Shown here piece by piece: positions 1-10,946 of a stretch of 64,000 nucleotides of DNA. The number at the start of each line of letters is the position of its first letter. Position 1 is the first letter of the stretch. Made by a program: the position numbers and the translations under genes. The notes under the pieces are model-generated. The model had not been told where the DNA came from, ran no database searches, and saw only the letters and a program-made list of their open reading frames with translations. Source of the DNA: Hypericum androsaemum (taxonomy: Eukaryota > Streptophyta > Magnoliopsida > Malpighiales > Hypericaceae). Location: the NCBI GenBank assembly GCA_963995505.1, contig OZ023193.1:6222521-6286520 (forward strand), written 5' to 3'.

Positions 1-413
1 CCGAAGGATGCCAGCTTCCATATATCGAGCTACGGTCCAGTGAATCGCAGGCAGAAGGGGACCCTAGAGAGTACCGAGGAAGATATGATATCCGGTGTTC
101 CGTGGATCCCACGCACCACCCTGGCCCAAAGAGCATTGGGGTCTATAATGTAGCGCCATATCCACTTCAAAAGTACTACATCATTTTGAATATCAAGACG
201 TATTAGATCCAGGCCGCCCTTGTCAACGAGGAGGCATACATGACTCCAAGATAAGAAAGATAAGGACCGCTTGGAAGGGTCGCCAGACCACAAGAACTTG
301 CGCATCTTGCCCTCCAAGACTTTCAAAACACATGCAGGTACTTTAAACAAAGACATGTAAAAAATGGGTAAGCTTGATAAGTCTGCCTTTGCGAGCGTCA
401 CCCGCCCACCAAT
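1..413 (-). mobile_element. LINE (L1-type) reverse transcriptase fragment, downstream part
   Basis: Read on the minus strand from about 413 to the window edge, the translation carries the segment just after the reverse transcriptase palm of plant L1-type LINEs: an IGGRVTL motif, then a stretch like LSSLPIFYMSLFKVP, then FLWSGD and a WSHVCL/GGLDL-like segment. The frame is open to the window start, so the rest of the element, including any 3' tail, lies outside. The fragment begins in the protein almost exactly where the plus-strand LINE fragment at 880-2010 stops, so both probably come from one copy. No host function is implied. Confidence 0.8.
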
Positions 414-418
414 CGCTT

Positions 419-816
419 GCCTTTTCATGCCTTTTCTTGCCTTTTCTTTCCTTTTCTTGCCTTTTCATGCATTTTCTTGTATTTTCATGCATTTTCATGC
501 CTTTTCAAGCCTTTTCATGCATTTTCATGCCTTTTCATACCTTTTCTTGCCTTTTCATGGCTTTTCTTACCTTTTCATGCCTTTTCTTGCATTTTCATGC
601 CTTAACTTGCCTTTTCACGCCTTTTCTTTCCTTTTCTTGCCTTTTCATGCCTTTTCTTGAATTTTCTTGCCTTTTCATGCCTTTTCTTGCCTTTTCACGC
701 CTTTTCTTACCATTTCTTGTCTTTTCTTGCCTTTTCATGCTTTTTCTTTCCTTTTCATGCCTTTTCTTCACTTTTCTTGCCTTTTCATTCTTTTTCTTCC
801 CTACTCATGCCTTTCT
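419..816. repeat. Minisatellite, 10-bp unit (about 40 copies)
   Basis: About forty degenerate tandem copies of a 10-bp unit close to GCCTTTTCWT (W is A or T). Because 10 is not a multiple of three and the unit lacks stop codons in this orientation, several frames stay open and give artificial Phe/Leu/Cys-rich peptides. The array lies exactly between the two oppositely oriented LINE fragments. Confidence 0.92.
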
Positions 817-879
817 TATTCCCGGTAAAGCCTTAAAGCTTAAAGCCCATCAACACCCGAATCCACAATCCTCTCATTT

Positions 880-2010
880 CGTAGATCCTCCTCACAATAC
901 ACTAGAACGGAGGTGGGATGGGCTCGGTCTTCTCTTGATCATGCCATGTTCGATAAAATCACGGACGAGTCTAGACTCCAGTTGGATTGTGAGCCGAGCT
1001 CTGCGGAGATCAAAAAAGCGATATGGGATTGCGATGGGGACAAGGCCCCGGGTCCAGATGGTTTTTACCTGGCTTTCTACAAGGCTTGTTGGAGTATCGT
1101 ATCCGAGGACGTGATCAATTTTGTTAAAAACTTCTTCCGTTCCTCCTCTCTGATGCCGCAGGTGAAGTCATCTTTCATTGCTCTCATTCCTAAACGTCAA
1201 GGAGCATGCCAGTTTAAAGATTGCTGCCCAATCTCTTTCGTTGGTAGTCTCTACAAGATTATTACCAAGATCCTCTCCGCCCACCTTAAGCAAGTCATCA
1301 GTCAAGTGGTCAGATCTGAACAATCTGGTTTTATCGAAGGGCGTCAGCTGTTAGATGGTGTGATGATATGCAGAGAAGTGGTGAATATGCTTAAGAAAAC
1401 CAGCGCAAAAAGGGTCCTTGTGAAGTTGGACTTTAAAAATGCTTTTGATAGCGTTTAATGGGCGTACATTGAAGACCTTCTTTATGCTATGGGCTTCGGC
1501 CCTCAATTTTGGAGCTGGATCTCTGGTTGTATTCGGGGATCATCCTCGTCGGTCCTTATCAACGGATCTCCATCTAGCCTTTTCTTATTGGAGCGAGGTC
1601 TTAAGCAAGGAGATTATATGCCTCCCTATCTGTTCTTGATTGCAGCTGAGAGTTCGGGCTTGATTCAAGGCATGTTTATCCCCAGGATGACTTCCAACCT
1701 TTGCCTCCTCCAATATGCGGATGACACCATCCTCTTCTCGAATGACTGTCACCAAAACCTCAGGAATCTCAAACTTATGCTTTTATCCTTTTCTTTGGTT
1801 TCAGGCCTAACCCTTAACTTTGATAAATATTCCATTATAGGCGTCAACTTGGATGAGGAGTGGATGGCTAGTGCTACTTCATGCTGGGAATGCAGGGGAT
1901 AAAAACTCCATTTCAAGTACATGGGTGTTCCTGTTGGTGCCTCTATGAAGCGGCGACGTCAATGAGAACTTGTGATTGAACTATTCGACAAGAAGCTCTC
2001 TTCTTGGCAT
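880..2010 (+). mobile_element. LINE (L1-type) reverse transcriptase fragment, upstream part, degenerate
   Basis: Translation shows the fingers and palm of a plant L1-type reverse transcriptase: KAPGPDGF near 1041, SSFIALIPKRQG near 1170-1200, SEQSGFIEGRQL near 1316, KLDFKNAFDSV near 1425-1455, then after an in-frame stop GLKQGDYMPPYLF near 1600 and the catalytic YADDTILF near 1714-1737. It ends with a KYMGVPVGA-like segment and KKLSSW near 2000. The stops at about 1456 and 1900 and the later decay make it a dead copy. The left edge is soft; LINE similarity begins somewhere between 880 and 915. Confidence 0.87.
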
Positions 2011-2084
2011 TCGCAGTAGGAAGAAGATGATCTTTGACTTTTTGAAAGATGCACTTTTTGTTATATGAAATTATCGAGATGCAT

Positions 2085-2309
2085 CACATGCTACGAGGTA
2101 GAAGAAGAGATGATGTCATCGATTTTTTATTTTTTTGTTCTAAGGGTATTTTCGTCATTTCAATGACAAAAAAAGAAAAAATCTCGTTGAGGGACGCAAA
2201 AGTATAATAAAATCAAATAAAAGGGACAACATGATCATTTTTCAAACATAGAAACTTTTAGTATATTTAAGCAAATACACTAGTACAGGGACTTGAGAAT
2301 AATTTCTCC
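2085..2309 (+). mobile_element. Right-end fragment of a MULE family (same family as 27427-28545)
   Basis: This segment resembles the last 230 bases of the element at 27427-28545: an A-rich run, a GAGGGAC block, AACATGATCATTTTTCAAAC, a TTTAAGCAAATA block and a terminal AGGGACTTGAGA. No matching left end is present, so it is a truncated copy abutting the LINE remnant. Confidence 0.6.
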
Positions 2310-5300
2310 TAGATTTTTTGGTTATGTTATATAGTATTCTGATTTATTTGTTCAACTAATTTAAATTCGAGTTGGATAAATTTTTTTTTTAAATGATAAA
2401 AAAATTCAAAAAGTATTTAACAAAGTTATATTTTTAAGTTTTGAACTTTGATAAATAATTAAGGTAAAATAACTTGTAAACACTTAATTTAAGTGTTTAT
2501 TGGTTGGCTTGACATAGATAGTGTCAATAGAGAACTGAAGAAATTATAAGGGGTAAAGAGGTAAAAAGCATGTGCATGCATCGGAAATATGCCGGAAATT
2601 GGGAAATAGTGGCAGAGCCAGACAAAAAAAATTATAATATTAAATACGGAGCAACAAAAACTTAAATTAACTATTAAAAAATTATCTTAATTTAACTAAT
2701 ATATCTTAAGTTGGAATATTTGAAGTATTAATTTAACTGTTTATTGGTTGAAATATATCTTAAGTTTTATAATTAATTTTATACCCAAAAAAAAAAGATA
2801 AACACGTTTTTTCTCCCCCACATCTGACGTGTTTTCCGGATACGTTTGGCCAGCGGGTCCCAGTGGTTGGCATGTTCATGTGTTGCACCATTTCAAAACT
2901 GGGTTTTCTGCATTTTTGGTAAAAACATTACCAAAATTTCTAAATGGCTACAAATTTACATATTTTTTAAATGGGTAACCTGTAAAAAAAATTAGAAAAA
3001 TGGAATCGACCCCTTTAATGGGTCAACTCCACCTGGTGGTGCCACGTGGCCACCGAGGTCCCTGATTTTTTTTAAATTTAACGGAATATGTTGGTGCTCG
3101 GGATGCGAAAAATTGTGCAAAATAAAAAATAAATTCATTTTGATAATCAAGCACCAATTTATAATCCTTTAAAAGTTTTCAAAAAAATAAAATAAGTCAA
3201 TAAACGTACCCCTGGACTGTTTTAAGTTATAATTTGCCTAAGAACCATTATGAAAAAAAATTGCCAAAATGATAAACTTAACAATTATTATTTAAACATA
3301 CAAATAAATTTTATGGGTGTATAGTATAAGTTTTTCCTAAGTTACCCATTTTAACTCTCTTAATTTTTTTTCCATTGTCTCATGTGCGTCGCTATTAAAA
3401 TTGACTAATCATTAATAAACAAGTAGATGCTAAATTAAGATTATTTCAGGTCTCCAAATACTTGTATCCCCTACATCCTAATCTCTAATGTCGTGGAAAA
3501 ATGCAAGTTGTTTTTTCCTTATAATATGGACTCGCCCTGTAATTATTTTGCGCGCAACTTGCAACAGAAAGGACGTAATCATCACCATATCTTCGATTAT
3601 TGCTGGAGTTGCGGGGAGACCAGGTATCAAATTGCATATTATTTTGAGCCCTTGTTGACTCAATCATGCACTTATAAACCAGGAAGTCGACGGGAAGGAG
3701 TACTTGACGAGGCTTGTGGCCTACACGCTCCACCTGTTTATACCATTGCAACCGGTTGTTTAGAATTATTCCGAAAATTATTTAATATTATTGTATTTTT
3801 ACTTATTTTAATTCGAGATTTTTAGTTAAATTAAAATAACGAATGATTTTTGAAAGTTGTCAAAATTTTCAACAAATACTTACTATTGTTGTACTTTTAA
3901 GAATTCGAATTCACGATATTTTAGCTAATTTAAAACAACACTATCACAAATTTGTCGAAGTGCTGTTCATTAATACTTGGATATTGATAACATACCAAAT
4001 GTTAACAGAAGTAGTATTATGCGAGTACCAAAAAAATCATAATACTTGCGAGGGAAAAATATGTAAAATCCGTCATAAATTAAAAATATTTTAAAAAAGA
4101 GTATTTTCCTCATAATTGGTTTTTTCATAAGATGTGTATTCATGAATACAGCGATTGCAACTCTGTGCACTTATCCTTGTACAATCGATCGCTCTTATTG
4201 GAACTCTTGTACTGTGGTGTGAAGTAATAAAAATTTATCTTAAAAAAAAAATACAAGTTACGTTCCCGTTGTGATTATAGTAATTCACTTTCTCTATTTT
4301 CTCTAATTGTATTTTAGGCCCCTCAATCCTGGTTTCATTTAATCTGTGAATGGTTTTTGACTACTGAACCGCCATTCACGAACTCTACTCTTCACTTCCA
4401 TTCGAGAAACATGCACCAGCAAGTGTTCGAACTCAAATCTTAATTTCTAATTTTAGAAGTTTATTCCGAGTAAAAATTTGGTTTGACCTCGAATTGAAAA
4501 TAATGGGGCAATTTTAATGTTTTATTTTACTTTTTTGGTTGAAGCGTATGTACTTAAGAATCCGAAGAGACGATTAATTACAAGTTTAAATCTCATTTAA
4601 ACCGTTGACAGAAAGATCATAACAAATTATAATGATGTATTTATTTTAGAGACTAATAAAATTTTCTGTAAAAAAATAGATATTTGAAATTTTTTTGAAA
4701 TCTCTGATATTAGAGTTGAGCATTCACTTCTTATTTTAAGAGACGTCTCTTACAATGATGTCTTTATGTTTCGTCCGTGAGATTTAAACCCAAAAACAAC
4801 TTAAGTAAATCTTAGTCGTTTATTACTTCGACCAACTCCAACTAGATATTCAAATTTAATGACGAACACGAATTGATTAAAATTTTTTCTTATAGGTACT
4901 GATTGATTATCTCTAGAATATGCTCGAACCAAAAAGGACTTATCTGATCCCCGACGACCAAGAACAGGCACCCGGACATAAGTGATTGAAAAGGTACATC
5001 AATTTAGAATCTAATCACTATCTTACAGCTAGCTAGCTAGAGACCCCGTCAATTAAAATGCGGCAACTCTTTTTTTTTGGCCAATTAAATACAAGCCACG
5101 TTGGCTAAGCCACGAGACACTGGCTAATTTTTTCCATATTAGGTTGGTCCTTTTCCTGTTGCCCTGGACAGAGGAAGGTAATAGGTAGAAATTGTTTTTG
5201 ATAAAGTAAAATTTAATAATGCTATTATTTATAGCCTAATGTAAAAAAAAATTAGATTGTCATCGTCGACCTCGTTAAATCTTACCGCGGTAAAATTCAG

Positions 5301-5640
5301 TAAGAAAAAATTGTGGTAGGAAGAAGTATCTCGATAAGAAAGTCACTATCTTGATATTCGCTAAAGTAATACTTATAACTTTTTTGAAGGTTATATTTTT
5401 TTGAGGTTATAGGCAAACTTAATTGCACAAGAGTCAAGCGAAAAGTGGACATGCCTAATATTTATCCCTTGTAACTGCGAATAGCACAGAAATAGGCTAT
5501 GTACATCACATGATCAGTGTTCCAAACCGCAACAATTCGCCTTTTACTTTCGTGTCCTAACTTGCCGACCTAGGAATTTAGTGGCAAAGCTGTTATATTT
5601 TTAATAATTCTAATTCAAAATTTCTTAATTAAACTCACAA
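2310..5640. other. AT-rich intergenic sequence, no gene recognised
   Basis: Mostly AT-rich sequence with poly-A and poly-T runs and many stops. The only stretch that stands out is 3476-3830, where reading frames are open on both strands; I recognise no family in either. The block at 2880-3060 looks repeat-like but shows no termini I can define. Confidence 0.6.
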
Positions 5641-6924
5641 CAGTTTTGTGTTATACTGATCCCGTGGTCAGGCTATTCCAACCACAGGATCATCATGGTT
5701 GCACTCACGGGTTGGAGAGATTCTGTCGAGCTGGTGAAGGGAAGTGATCAATAACCAAGATGACTTTTAGGTCACTTTCGCCGCGTCATCCATCAAGAAT
5801 ATCTACCAGGCCAGATTTGTTGGTTGTAACCAACTAATATTTGAATATGACTAATCTAAATTTGAGTCGGATATAATTTTTGAACAATAAGAAAAAATTT
5901 CTAAATAAATAATTAAATTTTTTACATTCCAAAGAATTTCAACTCGAAATTATTAGATATAAAGCTCCATATAAGCCAATTGTGGATGCTCGTCCTATCA
6001 CGTCGGAAAAGGCTGAATTGGATAGACGAGACGAGGCCCAGATTGAGAAGCATGCAATTGAGGCTTGGAGTTTAGCCTCGCAGATGGGGTTCACAAGACG
6101 AAGTTTCTAGTTTCTACCATCCTCCAAGGCTGCAAGGCATTAAGAATGCTGCACGGGGCAAAGAAGAGAGAAAATATTATGAACCTCCGAAATTAGGGAG
6201 ATACATACAAGACACGCAATTAGGATTTTCCCCTAAGGTGTATAGGTTAGGGGGACAATATGATGTTTTTGGTGACACATTTGGAAAATATACTTAAATA
6301 GTGATTAACATATATTGTTATGTTAAGCGATTATTTACTACCTCGGTTCACATTCAGTACTGCTGGGGGCTCAGCAGCACGAATCTGACAACATGCCCTC
6401 CAATGGCACAAAAGCCCCAACGGCAAAAATATCCCGACGTCACAAAAATTTCAACGGTACATCATCCAAACAGCACAAAAATTCTAACAGCAAAAATATA
6501 CGGCATATCGATTTTCAAAAATAAAAACCGTAATTCATGTAGATCGTTAAATTTCTATTCTGAATATATATTAAAATAGCAAAAACTCCAAACGAATAAA
6601 AAGTTATGGTCCATTGAAATTTTGATAGATTTTTTTTAAAAAAAATCCTGACACATGCGCGTTAGAGTGCACGTGAAATGTATAACATGGTGCCGCAAGT
6701 CCCATGTTGTGAGCGCCGAATCGGGCTCCCCTTAGATGCAATTACCATGTAATTACACTTTGAAGATTTTATGAGAAATAATGAATTTTTACTTTGATGT
6801 GGTACAAAAATAATTTTGGCATTTGTCGACACATTTGGAAGTGACCAGCATGGCCTCAAAGCGCTCGGTGTGGTCTTGAAATGAGCGGTGCGATCTTGAA
6901 GTGGCCGATTTGGTCTCGCCTCAA
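5641..6924. other. Intergenic, possible retrotransposon debris
   Basis: A short frame near 5960-6100 reads like polyprotein debris (a segment such as TSEKAELDRRDEAQIEKHAI), but it breaks up quickly. No complete gene or element edge was found. The assignment to a retrotransposon rests on composition and on the LTR-like sequence that follows. Confidence 0.3.
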
Positions 6925-7115
6925 CAGTGACCGGTCTCAAGCATAGTTATCGGTATCATCAATGACCGGTCTCAAGCCTCAGCTCGGAATCATCAGTGAC
7001 TGGTCTCAAGCCTTTATTGCTAGTCTCCTGAGTAACCAATCTCAGGCCTCAGTGACCGATATCAAGCCTGTTGTTAGTCTCCTCAGTGACCGGTCTCAAT
7101 CCTCAGTGTTCGGTC
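6925..7115. repeat. Degenerate tandem repeat with GACCGGTCTCAAGC motif
   Basis: The motif GACCGGTCTCAAGC recurs with variants at roughly 6928, 6964, 6998, 7055 and 7088 within about 190 bases, spaced about 30-55 bases apart and separated by CTCAG/ATCAG linkers. It probably belongs to the LTR-like region that follows. Confidence 0.6.
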
Positions 7116-7429
7116 CAAAGTATGGTAGACCGCCTATGATTTTTCTTTGGTCGTAGATGGGTGACGGTAGACTGGTGATGGTAGACCGCCTTGGCATGCT
7201 GTCCTCGGTTTATTTCGGCTTGTCTTTGGATGGCAAACATCCATCCTTGGTAAATTGGTCGTTATTTTTGACTCGGATATCAAAATGAGTTGATTCTTTC
7301 GGCTATGGAAATGCAAGATAAAGACCCACAGTTTTGTAATTTATGACATCTTCAGATTCAGAACGGACGGAGGTCAAAGATCGAGGTTAAGGAGGATGTC
7401 CGCTTTCGGTTCAATGATCCCGCTTTAGG

Positions 7430-7575
7430 CCTTGTCCGGAAGCACCGACACCCGTTTTGGGCTTTATCCGGAAGCACCCATTTTGGGCCTCGTTCGGAAG
7501 CACCCGGCACTCACTTTGGGTCTTGTTCGGAAGCTCGCACGGACAGGCAAACACCCGCTTTGGGCTTTGGTTGAC
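7430..7575. repeat. Degenerate tandem repeat, unit about 35 bp
   Basis: Three to four imperfect copies of a unit containing CGGAAGCACC followed by a TTTTGGGCC-like block. The short open frames here come from the repeat and are not treated as genes. Confidence 0.6.
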
Positions 7576-7599
7576 AAGGCCGGCGCGACGACTATTTTG

Positions 7600-8032
7600 G
7601 AGAGGATGTTCGAGAAGGCCGAGTCGGTTAAAGTTTTCCTACTTTAGGCCGGGATTGCTTGCTGAGCACGGCCTAGGAGTTCTTGTTTAGTGCTGGGTCT
7701 CCTTGTTTTGGGTGACGGCCTAGGTTTTCCTATTCTAGGACGGATTACATTAGAAATAACCTAATTAGAGTTTTTCCTATTTTGGACGTCAGGACTGGGT
7801 CAAGGGCTCAAGGCGTTCTACATAAGGAGGGTTTGGGCAGAGGAGCAAGACATCCATCAAGACAACAACAATCTTACTTTACTTTTTCATGTAACACTTT
7901 TTCTTTTCGTAGCCTAGCCTAGCTTAGCTTAGTATAGCACTTTTTTCTCCTTCTCCGTTAGACCGATCTTGGTACGACCACTCCAAATTCGTCTCGGATT
8001 ACTTGACGTTCTTGTAGCCTTTTCCCGCAACA
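7600..8032 (+). mobile_element. Probable LTR 3' portion (Gypsy-like), ends in CGCAACA
   Basis: The block has features of an LTR: a TATA-like sequence near 7830, a CATCAAGACAACAACAATC-type leader, a T-rich stretch, and a CA-ending terminus CGCAACA at 8026-8032. The solo LTR at 22338-22896 ends in the same seven bases. No primer-binding site follows and I could not find the matching 5' end, so the left limit is arbitrary. Confidence 0.4.
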
Positions 8033-10860
8033 TACTTATATAAAAAATTATTAGATATATAAGGTGAGATGTAAGAACCAAAAGTGGGTGAAATAAAAAA
8101 GACAGTACTAAAAACCGTCATCAAGCCGGATAAGAATTTGACTCCACGTGATGAAGCATATCATCTCTTGATTTAGCACGTAAGCTAATTTCTAGCTAGT
8201 ATTAGAGTCATCCAGATGAATCGAAATCGCTTGACTAATCCTCCCTTAAAATAAAATCACTTGATTATCATTCTCCTTGGGTTCTTTTTGTACTTCGACT
8301 AATAATTACGCCAATACTTTGTTTTGTGAGATAACTACACCAATGCTTAATCGTGTCTGATGCATATGAAATATAAGTATTAGCACTGGAAAAACTCTAC
8401 TTTGCACTTATTTTTTATATCCAATTAAATGCGACAAGAAAAAACTTCAGTCGAGGCCTTTTCTTCCCAGGGAGATCCTTGCAGTCAGGGACTCGGGGTA
8501 TTTTGGGCCTCCACCTGGGAACAGAATTACTAATAGAGCAGAATGTGCCGGCCCAACATCAATTCATTCAAAGTTAGAAACATTTTGCCCACGATTCAAA
8601 GTTCGAATTATATATTACCTCTAAAAATGTTAAATTCATTTTTACTAAATTTCAACATAATTCTATTTCTCAGAGTCTAAATTATTTTTTGTTTATGCTA
8701 GGAAAACTTTTTGCTACAGTATTTTGATATATAACGTAGAGAGTAACCAGCGAACTTTTGTGTATTGGATTTGGTTTTAACCAGCAGCTTTAATTCCACA
8801 AATGTAGCCACTGCAACCTTATCTCTATTTATTTTCTTCCCATCCCAAAAGAAAGAGTGTAATATCTGATAAAATATGTTAAGAAATATTTAAGTAATTT
8901 GATAGTACTATCCATATTTTTAAGGTGTACCTTATTTTATGACAAACATTACGAGAAAGAATTCTAAAGTTAAGCGTGCTCAGCCTGAAGTAATTTCATA
9001 ATAGATGAACTCATGAGAAGTTTATCAGATTATTCTATTAAAAAAAAGTTTATCAGAGTGCGTGTGACTGAGAATAAAAGTCACAAAACATGCGAGAAAG
9101 ACTCATGTTGGTCTGTAAAAATAGTCTGTCAAATCAAGAAATCATAATTAGAAGAACCACCAAACGCAAGGCCAGCTAATTAAATTAGAACCGCGTTACA
9201 AATGGTCCACCCTCCACAGTTGTAGAGGACGTCCCCTGTTTCTAAGTGGTACATTGCATAGTCCAAGCCCAAGCTGCTTTCATTTAGTGATGATGGGGGT
9301 TTCTCTAAATGGGGAAGGCTATTGATTGTGTTCCACTTTGGAACAGACGGCTTCCAGCTTCTCAACCATTTGTTTTAAATTTTGATAAGCACCGAGAACT
9401 TTTTTTTACTTAATAGTACAACCCAGTTTGAATCTAGATTAATCGACCGAATGTATAAACAGATAACGTCGGCATGTTCTTTAACAGCAGATGAGAATGA
9501 GTACATTCATTAAACCAATGAGTGTTTTCGTAAAGCAAAATTAAATATTAGCCGCTCGTTTTCTTATCGACGTAAAGCAGGCTGGGTAATCATTGTTAAT
9601 GTTCAAAATTGGAACCCATCATTTTCTTTTGGATTTAGTTCGAAGAGCTTTCTTTTACAATGGACCCACTCTCGATTCGTGTTTTCAGATCAAGTTCAAA
9701 ATGCTGGCAACCTTTTAGCTCACTAAATCCATAGCTTTCTGGTGGGACGCAACTGCAGTTGGATTCATTCCCACATTTAGTGCTCAAAGGAAGCCGCATG
9801 TGAGATACCAAATACAAGAGATTGAGAAAGTTCAGGCCTCTCTCTACCTTTAACAACTCAACATCCCCATATGACTTTTGTCCTTATATTTGGATATCTC
9901 AAAAAATTCAAATATCTTATAATTCGAACTAAATGTTTTTTAATATCATATGATGTATGTTTTTCCAATAACCTTCCGGTATCTCCATATTATCTCTGAA
10001 TAACAAATGAATTTCTTTTTGAAAGGTATAATATAATTTCTCCATAAAAATTGCACCGAAGTGTGCTACAAGCACAATTCTCCTAGGCAGTACACAAGAC
10101 GAGCCCGCATCATTTTTGCATTGAGAATAAATGATAAAAAGGTTTTCTAAATGAAAACCCAAACCTTGAAACAAATGATTTTTCGTCATAGTATCTACTA
10201 TTCTTCTCTCCTATATTTTTACTTCCTCTTGTAATTTCTACTATTGTTATTTTCTTTTAAATTCTCTACAGGCTCCGCTATTTTGTTCTACTCTTCTTAC
10301 CTTATTTTTTACTTTTCGATCATTTTGAAATCTTACCATGTCGCAAATTGGTACAATGAAAATTAGACACTGTATTTCAAAACAAAATTCAAATTCTAAA
10401 AACACAAAAGATAAACATTTGTCAAAAATGCCTAATATACTCAAAAACTTTTTAACCACCTGAACTTTTAAAACCACACAAGTGCCAAGAATGGTGATTC
10501 TTTTTATAGCATTGTCGGCAGCGTTTCATTTGAGAGGAAGAAAAATGCAGAGGGGGTGAAAAGAGAGATCTTTTCATTGTGCCTTTGTTCTTCCGAGTAC
10601 AAAATCAACAATACAAACGTCGGTCGGTCGAGCAAGTTCGACTCTTAATACCAGAAGTTCAGCGGTCTCCATAGTACACCTAGACTCGCATAGTCACATT
10701 ACAACGCCTGCTCTCCTATGCTAATCATGCTTCTTCCCCATTATGCAAATACACAAAACTTCAATGCCACTCGCTTTTTCTGAAATAGAAAACGCTCTCA
10801 CACATTCTAATTATACATTTAAGATGAGGGGGGGAGAAGGGTAGAGGGAGATGGAGAGAG
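8033..10860. other. Intergenic, nothing recognised apart from probable subtilase 3' flank
   Basis: AT-rich sequence with scattered stops and no protein family, RNA gene or clear element edge that I can identify. The last few hundred bases, including a short TA repeat near 10868-10880, are the 3' flank of the minus-strand subtilase gene. Confidence 0.6.
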
Positions 10861-10946
10861 GGGGAATATATATATATATAAAGGTCTATTGGAATTAGAG
10901 CAAAATTCCCTAAACCCAAAACCACCAAATGCATGCAGTAGTCAAA

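Noticed and set aside
419..816. Possible CRISPR array
   Set aside because: Unit is 10 bp with no spacers, in a plant nuclear genome.
364..1114. Three long plus-strand frames rich in Phe, Leu, Cys and Ser
   Set aside because: They are the 10-bp minisatellite read in its open frames, the longest running on into LINE sequence out of frame; no signal of a real protein.
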